Shown here piece after piece: positions 1 to 12,208 of a stretch of DNA of 64,000 nucleotides; position 1 is the stretch's first letter; each line of letters opens with the position of its first letter. The stretch spans positions 57,288,001 through 57,352,000 of the forward strand of contig CM114271.1 of NCBI GenBank assembly GCA_050084515.1. Reading direction: 5' to 3'. The DNA is from Blasia pusilla. Lineage: Eukaryota; Marchantiophyta; Marchantiopsida; Blasiales. The translations under genes were made by a program, and so were the position numbers. The notes below the pieces were generated by a model. The model was not told the DNA's origin. It saw nothing but the letters and a program-made list of their open reading frames with translations, and did not search any database.

Positions 1-1486
1 GAATGGAAATGTCATCATGCAACGAAACTATAATTGACGCAACAAATCTTGCTAGTTGGGGGGTGGGAGTAAGTGGCTACACGTTGCCCTCATTTGGAGG
101 GAAGTAAGTAGCTCTACTAGGACTACTCGATGTTTGCCCATAGCAAGTATGGGCTCTTCCTGGACACCATGGTTACATGGAATTTTTTTTGGAAAAATGG
201 ATACCTCCTTGGTCCTTTTGTCATATGAAAATTTAAAATTGACATCTAAACGAGACTATATCGACTCTATGGGAAGTTATCAAAATTTTCCTTTTATTCA
301 AAAAATATTTTATTATTAGTTGAAATTCGCATGTGTTGGGAGTAAGAGAGTAGCCCTAATCTATCTTTGAATCTATGAAGCTACCGTAAAGGTGTTCGCT
401 TTCCAATTTGCAAACTAGAGGAAGCCTACCAAAGAAACCGGGTCCCGGGTAGTTTCTTTTGAGAGAACCAATACACTTCCAAAAGTATCTGCAAAACATG
501 ACGATATATTTTGAAGTTTTCCTTCGTATATACTAATACGAAGGAAATCTATGGATTCCATTGGTGTTTAGAAACCAAAACGGAAATTCCAACACGTAAC
601 CCGGTTCTCCTCTTTCATTGGAACTTTGATGTATGAACAGGTGTCGAATCTAATGACCCAAATATAAAATAAAGTAAACAATTTAAATTACTGTGTATTA
701 GTTTACTGTCCGTGCATCCCACGGATTGTTCTTGGGAGTAGTTGAATTATCGCGAAACTGGCAAAAGTCTCTGGTTTTCGAATCATGGCAACTGCTCTCC
801 CTCCAAAATGCATCCCTTGACGATCGTCTATACACGTGATCGATGATTCGATGCACCTGTCGGATAGCCACCGAACTGACCTTCAAACCCTATACTCTAA
901 TGATGAACTTGCGTGAGAATCCATTTGTACGGGTCCGTTGGATCCAACGTGGGGACGTTCTGCACGCTATCAAAGCCTTCCGGAGGCTTCTCACGCCATT
1001 CCATTCATATGGAATGTGAGTGGAGAAGGAACTCCAACGCACTATCGATCATATTGTTCTCCGCGAGAGTAGCTATCTGAGAGCTATTTTAGATCCTTCC
1101 CAAATATGGGAATCGAGGACATCCGAATAAAACCCATGCGAGGTACAAGGACACTCCCCACAAACAGTGAGAACATCAAGGGATTCAAGGCCACATCCGA
1201 CCGGAGACGAAGAAACACTCTGGATTGAAGTCCGAGTCGATCTTGCATGCAGAGGAAAGAGGAGCGGTAACATAGAAGAATCAGAGAGGTGACTAGTCTA
1301 AGGATCCCTAAACCCTGACTTGGACGGCAAAACTACGTCAATCGTCTCTTGCTGCTTACATGTCTCCCTACAATGATCTGCTTCCCCCCTACTTCCGATC
1401 TCAAAACCTTGCATTCCCCCCAGCTTTCAGTGGGCGACAGTACTGATCTCGCGTTCAAAATTTTCTTCCCTCCAGGGGTGAAGCTT
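1..1486. other. No gene recognised
   Basis: Only short ORFs without recognisable domains or coding bias occur here. I see no RNA gene, transposon terminus or repeat that I can support. Confidence 0.5.
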
Positions 1487-1539
1487 CGCCGCTGCCGGGG
1501 ATCGAACCCGGATCGAACTTACCACTGAACTACAACGAC
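1487..1539 (-). tRNA. tRNA-Asp relic lacking the anticodon arm (probable pseudogene)
   Basis: Read on the minus strand, this 53-nt stretch has a 7-bp acceptor stem (GTCGTTG with CAGCGGC, including G-U pairs), an A-box-like D-arm (GTTCAGTGGTAAG), a perfect 5-bp T-stem (CCGGG/CCCGG) around TTCGATC, and a G discriminator. The acceptor and T-arm match plant nuclear tRNA-Asp as I remember it, but about 19 nt covering the anticodon arm are missing, so it cannot decode. A and B box sequences survive. It could be a deletion pseudogene or the head of a tRNA-derived SINE; I see no clear SINE body or A-rich tail next to it. Confidence 0.72.
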
Positions 1540-2029
1540 TTGTTGACACTAAAGGGATTTTAATCTTATTTTAATTTAAGAGTAAAACTTTTTCCTCCAA
1601 TTGAAATGTCGTCAGATTTGTAGATTTCTGTGAATAATCTAAGTGGAGAAGTTTCGTAAATAGAGTGAATATTTAAATATAATCCGTGCATCCCATCTCC
1701 CTCAATGGGACTAACAAGTAATTATTAAAGAAAGCCTACTGCATATGTTACGGACACGTTTGAAATAAACGGGGTCTCTCTATTCACTGACCTTATGATT
1801 CCTGAACTGTCAAGGTCCGATAGGCACATCTCTACCTGCACCGTGGATAAGAATAGCTCGATGAGACAATCCACTCAGTCGAACCGTAGGATAGGATGGG
1901 AGACTTTGTGATCGTGAGTATTACACACAGGAATTGCAATCAGAAAGTTGATGAATCTCCGATGGCCTCCGCCACGGAGCTTCGTAAGTCCACCTTATCT
2001 TGGCTCAACGCGGAGAAGCCTCCAAGTTG
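1540..2029. other. No gene recognised
   Basis: Non-coding by inspection. No recognisable feature. Confidence 0.4.
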
Positions 2030-2035
2030 TAGAAC

Positions 2036-2255
2036 TTGTGCCGAAGTGATATGAACTGTGTCGTTCATGCTCTCCGCAGTTATGGGACTAATATTACCCA
2101 AATTGTCGCACTTTATGATGCGAGTACTGTACAGTTGTGCTGGCACTCCGCGGTACTGCGACTCATCTTGCCCCAACTGTTACACTTATGCCGAAACGGA
2201 ATGACGTGTACAGTTGTGTTTGCACTCCGCAGTAATGCGACTTGTCTTGCTCTAC
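2036..2255 (+). repeat. Degenerate tandem repeat, about 3 units of 75-82 bp
   Basis: The anchor CTCCGCAGTTATGGGACT recurs as CTCCGCGGTACTGCGACT and CTCCGCAGTAATGCGACT near 2071, 2145 and 2227. Each is preceded by a related block containing GCCGAA and GTACAGTTGTG. No convincing protein is encoded. Confidence 0.6.
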
Positions 2256-2652
2256 CAATATTGCCGACGTCAAAATAGATTTCTTTTCAAGTATTTCAGA
2301 CGCAGACGTGAACAAACCTGACCTAGAATCAAACCAAACTTGGTCGGATCTCGTCGCTCGAGGCTCTTACGATAGACCAGGTTTAATGGAAGAAACCACG
2401 GTCCGGGTTATTTTCTCACGGGTACTAAAACCGGATTTCGAAACCCGATTTTCAGATACTGTGTAAAAAGAGAACCCTCCATTTCCTGCCGGTTTTTCCC
2501 AAGCAGTTTTAAATGAAACGGAAGTTTTAAGGACTCGTAAACCCGGATCTCCCTATCATCGGAAGAAACGGACGGTTGTGCGCAACTATGTGAGGCAGGC
2601 ATTAATGACACGTTTACCTGAGGATGTTTGCGGCGATGAATTAGTTAATTAA

Positions 2653-2670
2653 GTCGATCGATCGATCGAT
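2653..2670. repeat. (TCGA)n microsatellite
   Basis: A run of four GATC/TCGA tetranucleotides with no associated gene. Confidence 0.8.
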
Positions 2671-3831
2671 TTCTTTAGTGGCTTTCAGCTTCCTACACCA
2701 ACGTATCTCGAGGGAGCTGTTATTGGCCCTACAATAAAACGTTACATGTTTTCTTGCTTTTAATCTGCAGCATTCGTTTAGCCGCCCCACTCAACGTACA
2801 CAAGAATATCTTTGTTAATTCTTCACATTGACAATAAATCAGAACAAACCGTGACAGGGCTTGATACAGATCTCGCAGAGATGAACGTGCAAGGCTCAAG
2901 TTATATGGGAACACCGAGGGAGATTTTCGAAAAGCTTTCCTGTAATATAATCAACATGAAAAGCTATCCATCTGCGTTTGGACCCTTTTCGAAGTCTGAA
3001 AGATAGGCTTTTCTACATCTGTAGAATTGTTCCCGGACCAGTGGCAGTGGCAAACGACTGGTAACGACAGCAAAGAATTAAACCCCCCGAACAGAAATGT
3101 AAAGAAACCCGTGAAAGTTCAGCCGAAAACTACAGGGACGCAGTTCAAGCCGAACCCAATGATGTTCTAGACCATATACGTGCTATTTGATATGACTTTG
3201 GTATGACCACAACCGAGAAAACTAGAATTAATCTTTCATGACCCTACGTCGTGAAAAATTGGAAAAGTCGAAATTTGACAGCTATCGAATCGTACAGTAT
3301 GAATCGCTACGTTCTGATTGCACAGAGTGAAGCAAATCTTGGAATAGGGAGATAGTTGTTGACATATGCCTCTTGTTGCATTCAAATGGTGAGCAGTTTC
3401 TAAGCTCAGGAAGAATGAGACATAATCACAGATGCATGTGCAGAAGAGGAGAGCATTCTCTTAACAGTGGTAGACGAAGTACGTTTAAGAGATCGGGGTG
3501 GTCAAATTCACGAACCAAAGTTCAGTATCTAGCTCCTGTTTGCGGTACGCCTCATCGAACCTTCATCGGATGCCAAGACGAAATCAGCCCTCTTATCTGC
3601 AGAAATCTCAAAACTTTTGACGATGTGTGGCAGAAGACAATCTGCAATAAGGAAACTGGAACTGCAATACATAGCTCATGTCTATCGCGAGTTTCAGCGA
3701 ACCAGCCTTGATGTCTGGACAGGCGACTTGTTTGCTGAAAATCACAACAAACGCGAGCTATGTACTGCTGAAGATTTCCACGTCTCAATGTGATTCAGGA
3801 CTCCCATCCCGCAGCTCTCACAATATTCGCG
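2671..3831. other. No gene recognised
   Basis: ORFs up to 112 codons occur but carry no recognisable domain. Confidence 0.4.
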
Positions 3832-4043
3832 GAAGAATTGCGCGGCCCCTGCATGCAAATCAAGTCTTCACGACTAGAAGTATGCACATGGCGAAAGACA
3901 AGCAATTGGAAGGAGACTGAACACGATTTCCCCAGTAGAAGAATGGCGCGGCCCCTACATGCAAATCAAGTCTTGACGACTAGAAGTATGCACATGGCGA
4001 AAGAAGAGCATGGGGAGGAGGCTGGACACGATTTCTCCAATAG
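3832..4043 (+). repeat. Tandem duplication, 2 x about 106 bp
   Basis: GCGCGGCCCCTGCATGCAAA at 3840 recurs with one change at 3946 (GCGCGGCCCCTACATGCAAA). The following CAAGTCTT(C/G)ACGACTAG and TATGCACATGGCGAAAGA are shared as well. The copies differ at about one base in ten. Overlapping ORFs extend through both copies but look like by-products of the duplication. Confidence 0.8.
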
Positions 4044-6600
4044 AAGCTCTTGGCAAACGCAGAGCCTTTCAGACTCTCAGAAAGGCAAATGACCCTTTCT
4101 GTTTGAAGTTGCACAATTGACGCTCGTGGGAGTGTAGCCCTTCTATGATCGGTTCGCGTGCACATCCATGCAGGTGCAGATGGTTGATTTTGTGCCGTAA
4201 CAGATGAACTGCGCAATCGATCTGCAGGTTCGGTCAGGACAAGTCATGCTTTTCGACTGCCGGAACAGTTGAGGACATGCGGTGACGTGAGTCACTAACC
4301 AACTTTTCCCGAGTCCCGACCTCATGACTGGCGATAGAACACAGAAGTTCCAACGTCTGTGCCGCAATCCTGCTAACGCCGATGTGTTGGGAGACGAGGA
4401 TGATGAGCTCCGAAACTTACCTGACAACCTAGGACACGGAAGTTGAAGCCAGCGTCCAAATTACCAGAGAAGCTCAGAGACTATAGATGAAAGAAATCGG
4501 ATGTTGAGATCACACCAAATTTCGGCCACAGTTTGAGGGCTGGGATCCGAGAGTTCGGACGCCCCTAACAGAATCGGCCACGTCGTTGCAGCCTCACATG
4601 GAAACTAGGCAAACGTTCCAAGCTCTAGTCTCAAGATTGAAATGGAACTGAATCGACCAGGCCCTCACAAGAGGAACCCGCTCCCCATGCTTTTGATTTT
4701 CTTCGATCAGTTTGGCTACATACGCAGCCATATCTGTCAATCCCGCAATTGCAGAGGCGCCAATGAACCTCACACGCCTGCTAAATATTGTTCCCGTCTC
4801 AGTTTTTTGGTGTGCACCACATGCAGTCGCAGGGCTACTGGAGCTCGGCCCGAATCTGATCCAGCGACCTCCATAGCTCTCCTGGAGCCCACTCACCTAC
4901 CCGTGCCTTGACATGTCTAGCTTCATAGCGACGACTTATGAGAACAATTTTCTTCCCCGCATCGAGTTTCGCGCCCTGCGAACTGATGATCGTGTGTTTG
5001 GAGAGCTGCGATAATTATATCCTTTTCAGAGTCTCCAGAATCGCTCCAGAGTTCCACCACTGACCACTCTGTTCCTCTCCGTCCGACATAGCCTACATTA
5101 CCGAGCAGTGTTAATAGCCGATCCTATCTATCCTCACCCTGGAAACTACGGAAATCCCCGCCCTCCACGCTCCGCAGTGTCCGCAGCTAAACCTGAGGAA
5201 AATCCACGAGCATCCGAGAGGAGAGGCGATGCCCGGACCAACTTCCAAGCCACGTAACCACGTTTCACCACGGACTCGGGACCCGTAAAGAGGTAAGTTC
5301 GTTGAGTAAATATCTCATGTTGAAACCCCTACAGTTAGGCTCGTCAGCCTAGTCCCTTAGGGTCAGTTGGGGTCAGTCGGGCCGAACGTGGGTTTGAACT
5401 TTGAAGTTTGAACGAGCTGGACAGCCATCACCATCAACACTGTCCACAGGCTATTATGATTTACCCACCCAATGATCCGTTAGGTCAATCACTGTGTGAC
5501 TACTGGAACGTTGTAAACAGGGCCAATGAACTGAACGCTCCTGTTTCAGGACGTACGGGTATGTCACATTCAGCTTTACCTGCAGGCCTCCAGTGATACT
5601 GTACGGATACGCCTCTCTGAACGGGCAGCTGTTACGGAAAGGCTCTACGTTTAAATTAATTTAATTAAAATATATGGAATCGGATTTTCCTGAATAGAAA
5701 ACTCAGACTCGCCATTCTGGACACATACATAATATTACTTTAATTAATTCTGGACATATATATAATATTACTTTAAAAACATCATAAAATAATAATAGAT
5801 TAAGGTCACTCTACCGACGGAAGCAACCGACTTTACATGAGAGTATACGGGAATAATGCCATTAATAATCAACGGACATAAATTAACGATGCCTAGCGGC
5901 TGCTGGCAGGGGCCGCCAGAGAAGAGAAATGGGGAGAGTTCAACTGTCCAATGGGAAAGGTACACTTGGACAGATAGATCTAGATCGTGGATTCGTAGTT
6001 TTTCCCTAGAGAGAACACGGCACGGTTAGGTGGTGGTGGCAGAGGATGGATGGATGTATCATCCCGGCACGGGTTGTGTAGTGTAGGGCCTTTAGCATCT
6101 GTGCATGGAAGCTGATAAGGATGTCTATTTTCGACGCGGTTATGCGCAGGCATTACTGCTTTCATTGCGCATGAGTGCTGAAGCAGATCCCTCGAAATAG
6201 AGCGAGAATACAGAGCATTGATTGCTCTTTTGTGACCCGTGAGCACGCCCGGGTCGGAAATGAGTCCATTGGCCGTGCCGGAACAGGGGAGAATGTAAAA
6301 CATTTTCCCGGCGTCTCTTTCCCGTCCGCCCGTTCCGCTATTACTTGGGTTCGGATATCCGCACCAATTGGGGGTTATTTTATGCTCATGGCATGGCATT
6401 AATTTTTTGATCCCATAGCTTGCTCATTGGCATAGATGAATTTGAAATTCAAATTTTCAGCATATAAGCGGAGCGGAGGGTGGCCCACGCAAGTAGAGTG
6501 CAAGGGGACCCTGGGTGCGGAGGCTGGACAAGAGTTGCGCGGAGCTTTATTCATGCTGATGCAAATTTGCACAGAGCCCTTCCTGTGAGCTAGGTTCCAT
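4044..6600. other. No gene recognised; small 33-bp tandem duplication at 5717-5781
   Basis: I find no recognisable coding region here. ORFs up to 139 codons on the minus strand near 6.0-6.4 kb show no domain. At 5717-5781 a 33-bp AT-rich unit beginning CTGGACA and containing TAATATTACTTTAA is present twice in tandem. Confidence 0.4.
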
Positions 6601-6639
6601 CGTGCTTTCTTTGTGTGAGTGATCTCCACCAAAGCGTAT

Positions 6640-8235
6640 GTTGTTGGATCTGTGTGGTTGCTCCAATGATAGAGGCTACGTGTTCCCTGAAGTACTTCTT
6701 GATTGAACAAATCTATGTGGTTGCCACGATGCGGTCATTGCGACCCCTTTGTCTTGCTCTTCATGCTGGTTCCCGCTTGAGGCCATCCACTATTGTAGAT
6801 CTTATTGGCGCAGGCGCAATTTCTCTGTTGCGGAGCAATGCCAAAATGCATTTCGATCTAATCAACTGAGCGAACGCCATTGATTCATTGAACAACATGC
6901 TAATCTTTGAGAATCCGGGTAGATACGCTTGTCAAGAAATGTGAAAGCTATATATCTAGAATATATATTTCAATATGTAGGAGTTTAAGATGATCGATGA
7001 TTGAATGGTAGAGGCCTCAACGGTAGATTCTGAATCAAGAGCTATCTGTATCATCAATGTGTCCTCCAAAGAATTTCTTGATTCTACTATTTGTGGCAAA
7101 TGTATATGCTTGCCTTTATGGACTCATTGCGACCCCTTTGTCTTGCTCTTCATGCTGGTCCCCCCTTGAAGCCGTCCACCGTTGTAGATCGTATTGGCGC
7201 AATTTCTTTGTTACGGAGCGATGCTAGAATGCCTTCCGATGTAATTAATTGACTGAACGCCATTAATTCACTAAAAACATGCTAATCTTCGAGAATCCGG
7301 TAGAGACGTCCGTCAAGAAATGTGACAGTTGTATATGTAGAATATATATTTCAATATGTAGGAGTTGAGGATGATCAATAGTAGAGGCTGAATCAACACC
7401 TATGTGTGTCATCAATATATCTTCTAAAGTATTTCTTGATTCTACTATTTGTGGTGAATGTATGTGCTTGCCTTTATGGACTCATTGCGACCCCTTTGTC
7501 TTGCTCTTCATGTTGGTTCCCCCCTTGAGGCCTTCCACCGTTGTAGATCATATTGGCGCAATTTCTCTTTTGCGAAGCGATGCCAGAATGCCTTCCGATG
7601 TAATTAACTGACCGGACACCATTGATTTATTGAACATCATGCCAATCTTTGAGAATCCGTGTAGAGACGTCTGTCAAGAAATGTGACAGTTGTATATATA
7701 GAATATATATTCAATATGTAGGGGCTGAGGATTATCAACCCACATGCATGAGTTTCTAATTAGCAATTTCATAATTCTGTCATTTTTCAGGGCAAGTGAT
7801 TGAAATGCACACACTCAATAGTGTGAGTACTGGTTTGATATTGTTATGTTGCCTAAAAGCATTGAGTTTCTTATTTTTGCACTCGTGAAGATGTTGGTTA
7901 TTTTTAAATGCTTCAATGGTCGAGGTTGAATGAACAGTTGTGTGTGACATCAATGTGCCCTGCTAATCATTTCTTGATTGTACTAGTCGTGGTGAATCTA
8001 TGTGCTTGCCTTTGTGGAGTCATTGCGATCCCTTTGTCTTGCTCCGGTATTCCATATCATAATGGAACAATTTCTCTGTTGTTTAACGATTCCAGAATGC
8101 TTGCCGATGGAATGCCTTCATTGAGTAGCATGTTGAGATTTGAGAATTTGGTTGGAGACTTTTTTCTGAAAATGTGACAACTATAGAAAGTTGAAGAGAA
8201 TGTGTAGTTCAATATCTAGGTGCTGAGATCCTCAA
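6640..8235 (+). repeat. Four diverged copies of a block of about 350 bp
   Basis: The anchor CATTGCGACCCCTTTGTCTT occurs at 6736, 7124 and 7483, and as CATTGCGATCCCTTTGTCTT at 8021. Shared downstream blocks include TTGTAGAT(C/T)...TTGGCGCA, CAATTTCTCTGTTG, AGAATGCCTTCCGATG, CTTTGAGAATCCG and AATATATATTTCAATATGTAG. Spacing is 388, 359 and 538 bp. Each copy can encode a similar 70-85-residue peptide but the frames are not consistently preserved. I cannot say whether this is a decayed tandem gene family or a non-coding repeat. It lies directly upstream of the ORF at 8617. Confidence 0.75.
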
Positions 8236-8616
8236 CCCCTTTATTGCGAGGGGTTAAGATTGATCAACCCTCGTGCATGAGTTTGTAATACAATGATCTT
8301 CTTGGTTGTCATTTGTGGAGCAAAAGTTAGTGAAATGCATGTACTTTATATGGAATGCTTACCATGTTAGGATGATAAAAAGCATTCTGTCCATGCCGTA
8401 GCATTTGTAATTTAGTTCAATTATCATCAGTTTAGATTGCCTTTCCCTTTTACTTGCTCTAGAGTGATCAAGAAAGTGAATGTAAACCTAACATTTCATG
8501 TGCAATGTTTGTTTTTCTTAGACGTGTAGAGGTGCTTAAGTTAAGGAGCATATACCCTAAAAATTGTCCCATTCCGATTGTGATTGAAGGGTACGAGGTG
8601 ATTCTAGTGGATACAC

Positions 8617-8931
8617 ATGGCTTCAAGTGAACCAATTGTGACACGATTTCCTCCAAAGCTTAACAAGGTAAAATTTAGGAAAGCTAAATTAGAGGAAGAA
8701 TTAGAGTTGGAAAAAAATTCACAAGTGGAAGCAGAATTAAAAAAACGTGTAGAGGAAAGGGATAAGTTCTACATCGAATGTGCTATCTCAGAGCAAGAGG
8801 AGAAAGATAGGGCAGAATCTATGGCTTATGTTGAAACCCTCCAGTGTGAAGAACAGTTAGCAGCATATAGGAAGAAAGTTGAGAAGGAGGAGAGAAGGTG
8901 GCAAAATATAAAGGATTGGTCACCAAAATGA
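8617..8931 (+). CDS. Hypothetical 104-aa coiled-coil protein
   Basis: The product is highly charged. Residues about 20-95 are almost continuous Glu/Lys/Arg-rich heptad-like sequence (KLEEELELEKNSQ, EAELKKRVEERDK, AYRKKVEKEERRW), predicting a long coiled coil; the N-terminus is MASSEPIVTRFPPKLNKVKF. I recognise no family. Upstream, a pyrimidine tract ending TTTTTCTTAG (3' splice-site-like, AG at 8520-8521) precedes a 35-residue open frame (8523-8630) in another frame, so the ORF may belong to a multi-exon gene or be the remnant of one. Codon use is AT-rich and no stop interrupts the coiled coil, unlike the transposon relics around it, which makes this the best candidate here for a host-type coding sequence. 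The start is the first ATG of the frame. Confidence 0.4.
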   Translation: MASSEPIVTRFPPKLNKVKFRKAKLEEELELEKNSQVEAELKKRVEERDKFYIECAISEQEEKDRAESMAYVETLQCEEQLAAYRKKVEKEERRWQNIKDWSPK

Positions 8932-8971
8932 TTTTTGGTTGTACACTTGCTTTCAAACCTAGCCTTTGAGC

Positions 8972-9448
8972 TAAAACTTTGTTTGAAATGGGCTTGATGG
9001 AAGTAAATTCAAAGTTTGTGGAAGCACTTTTTTTTGCTGATTCTTCATAAGCATAAATTGTGTTTATCATGAATTTATTTTGTAGCGTTTTCTTTTTCAT
9101 ATATAGAGTAAATACTCGCGCCACGACAGTCATATTGTGTCATATGTACCAATAGATTACTAAGAATACTCAATGGCATGTGGGCATTGTGGGATAAAGG
9201 GAAGCATTGTACTTGCTCCATAGGGTGAAGCTTTAGTACATTGGGATTCTTGGTTGAATTTATTAGGTGAAGCCTGAATTTTTGAATTTGTTAAAAAACT
9301 TCCCTCGCTCTTTTTGTATCCTACAAAGCACGCTCTCTCAAGAAACATGGAATGAAGTTTGGAATTGGAGCACTTATTCAATACAAATGTTTATTTTGTT
9401 GGCCACTAGAGAGTGATGTCTACATATCTCCTTCCAATCGAATATTAC
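8972..9448 (+). repeat. Source-like copy of a duplicated segment (second copy 10347-10715)
   Basis: About 370 bp (AAACTTTGTTTGAAATGGGC ... GATGTCTACA(T/G)ATCTCC) is present again at 10347-10715 with about 93% identity by eye. This copy has about 118 extra bases (about 9055-9172) absent from the other. No protein is recognised. Confidence 0.8.
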
Positions 9449-9587
9449 AAATTTCAAAACTATTGGAAGGTCTCCAACACAGTTGTATGAAACTCATGTG
9501 AATGATTTAACGCATGGTAGGAAAAAAGATATTGGAGACAAAAAACCTCCATTTTCATGGAATATCATGATAACAATAAAAAATTTA

Positions 9588-9631
9588 AAGTTACAAAAAT
9601 GAAAAGGAATATGCTTTTATTTTTGTAACTT
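9588..9631. repeat. Hairpin with a stem of about 18 bp
   Basis: AAGTTACAAAAAT(G)AAAAG pairs with CTTTTATTTTTGTAACTT across a 7-nt loop with one mismatch. It could be a small fold-back element or a transcribed hairpin; nothing around it decides. Confidence 0.6.
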
Positions 9632-10101
9632 CGGAAATTTTTTCCTATTTCAACTCATAAGAAATGTTTGCCAATTGCAGAAATTCAAGGAATATAGGAA
9701 GGCATTTTGTTCAAGTCTTCTTTACTAACAAAAGGTATTCTGTTCAAATGAGTTTTGTATACACGGCTCCTCCTACAAGCAGAATGCATTCCGCCACCTA
9801 ACCAAAATACATCATTTTGGTATATGTTATTGTGCGCATACATATGGCTACACAAATGGCTCTTCCCCCAAAACTAGCCTCCAAATGACACCGTGTGTAT
9901 ACAAGTTACCTGTGATCGTTGACTAGGTCAACGGGTCACTTGGGGGAAATAAAACGCACGTTATCTACCGGTAGGCTAACGAAGATGTGACAATGTCTAC
10001 TGTAATATTTACTAGTGTTGGTTCAAAATGCAAGTGATCGTATTCGTTGAGAATGCCGTGAGAGGAGTTTTAAAAAGTAACAGGCAAACTCCAATACTAG
10101 T

Positions 10102-11460
10102 GTATATTTCAAATTTTAGGTAATTATAATGTCGGTTTCATATATGAATTTAAATTATGAAACCTTTCTAAACTATAGGACTTTTCAATGTGACATCTTA
10201 AAAATTTGTAGTATATTGTTTAATTACTTTTAAGTAGTTGTTATGCCAATGAGATGCATGGTTTTAAAAAAACCCCAACATTCTATTTTTATATATCTTA
10301 GATATTTTCTAAATTTTGACTTCACCATTTCATTTGAGTATCTTATTTAAAAACTTTGTTTGAAATGGGCTTGATGGAGGTAAATTCAAAGTTTGAGGAA
10401 GCACCTTTTTTTGCTGATCCTTCTAAAGCAAAAATTGCATGTGGGCATTGTGTGATAAAGGAAAGCATTGTACTTGCTCCATAGGGTGAAGCTTTAGTAC
10501 ATTGGGATTCTTGGTTGAATTTATTAGGCGAAGCCTGAATTTTTGAATTTGTTAAAAACTTCCCTCGCTCTTTTTGTGTCCTATCAAAGCATGCTCTCTC
10601 GAGAAACACGGAGTGAAGTTTGGAATTGGAGCACTTATTCAACAACAACTTATTTTTGTGTTGGCCATTAGGGAATGATGTCTACAGATCTCCTTCCAAT
10701 CGAATATCCAAAATTCATAACTATCCCTACATACTATATTTTATATATAAAAAATTTGAACCCAAAAACGTATCACTACTCCACCTATAACTATGGATAA
10801 TAGTAGAATTCCATTTGCACTCGAATAATTACAACATGTAAGAAACATTTATAGGATCTTTCTATATTATATTCTCTTTTAAAAAAAAGGAAAAAATGAT
10901 CATACTATTATAGGCATTCAGATGATTATCTCATAAATTCTCACTTTAATAGCCTATGAATGAATGTCACATGTGAAATTTGTCCATGAAGCCTCTTCAA
11001 TATTTATTTTAATTGCATTAATTGGAAAATATGATATTATCGTTTCCTTCTCGTGGGAGTCTCAACCAAGAAAAGAAACTCACTTTTTCAATTAAGAACA
11101 TGTCAAGAATATTTTAAAATATAAACCAAAAATAAATTAATATGATTATTTAATTCAAAATTCAAAATTTATTTCTTTTAATATTTAAAATTAAATTCTA
11201 CGAGAAAAATCATATGTAATTAAAAATTTTAAGGGAGGCAAACCAAATTACCTTAACTTTGGGAAAGTGTAGAACCTACGTGAAGATATAAATGTTTGGA
11301 TAAGGAATCCCTTCATATCATATTTGGTAGGGAGAAAGAATATGATGATTGTCTTTATACATCTTATAGAGACCTTAAAAGTCTTATATTTTAGAAAGGT
11401 TTCATAATTTAAATTCATATATGAAACCGAAATTATAATTACCTAAACTTTGAAATATAC
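10102..11460. mobile_element. About 1.36-kb element with inverted repeats of about 99 bp, carrying a captured segment
   Basis: The left arm (10102-10200) is the reverse complement of 11361-11460; both share GTATATTTCAAA, TTTCATATATGAATTTAAAT and AAACCTTTCTAAA, at about 88% identity. The interior contains the second copy (10347-10715) of the 8972-9448 segment; the rest is AT-rich with no coding capacity. The structure resembles a non-autonomous TIR element (MULE- or foldback-like) that has acquired neighbouring DNA. I could not find a convincing target-site duplication, so the superfamily is undetermined. Confidence 0.55.
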
Positions 11461-11579
11461 GCAAAAATTTTCTATTAATAGAAACAAAGAAAAATAGGTA
11501 AAAACCCTAGTTTCCGAGTAGTAAAATAGTCGGGAGCCGTAACGGTATCGCATTCTCGTATGTCGAGTTATCTCCCAGT

Positions 11580-11912
11580 TCAGGTTCCATCGAAGCTCTT
11601 CTGTGAGCGCACGGACAGACTAGGCCACTTTGTATCTCTAAGTTTTGTAAAGATTTCAGTGATTTCGTCACTTTCTGTTTTCTCACATGAGGCAACTGCT
11701 ACTGGGAGCTGGGCATCAACAAAACTATGCTGCTCCGGATTTGGGATATTCGATAGAGTTCCATCTTGACGGGCATCACGGAGCCAAGCAAGGAGGTGGG
11801 CAGCCGTGGAGGACAACAAGTCTACCAACATTTCGAGTGGCAGCCTCATGATGACCCTCAACTCCTAAAATTGGTCGGCCTTAATACCACTTGTCAATCG
11901 GTTGTAGTGAGT
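11580..11912 (-). other. Possible retroelement leader with PBS-like sequence
   Basis: On the minus strand TGGTATTAAGGC (near 11885) resembles the initiator-Met tRNA primer site TGGTATCAGAGC. An open frame of about 94 codons (11580-11861) follows about 20 bp downstream. The frame has no recognised domain. Weak evidence; it may be chance. Confidence 0.2.
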
Positions 11913-12192
11913 TGCCGCGTGCTGCGTGAGCTCATTTTCATTGAAATCGACATCTCTGAAAGACATCACCTCTTTCTGGATACTTGTATTGGTTGACAGA
12001 GTGAAAAATAAGTGATTGGATGCAAAAAATAAGTGTGGGATACATTATGTAAATAGAGATAAGAATGAAAAAAATAAAATAGAATAAGGGAGGTGTAGCA
12101 CTTGTCGCCGGTGGTTGCTTCTTCAACTCTCTAAATGTAGTGGCCCAAGACTTTCTCTCATCAATTAAATGGCTCATCTGGCGGCTGGTGAT

Positions 12193-12208
12193 ATTCCCCC
12201 CCCCCCCT
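12193..12208 (+). repeat. Poly-C tract
   Basis: A run of about 12-13 C residues in otherwise AT-rich DNA. Confidence 0.7.

Noticed and set aside
3373-3711. 112-codon plus-strand ORF
   Set aside because: Basic, Ser/Arg-rich, no domain or homolog; likely chance.
5980-6399. 139-codon minus-strand ORF
   Set aside because: No domain, no coding bias that I can see and no homologous copy in the window; GC-rich stretches often stay open by chance.
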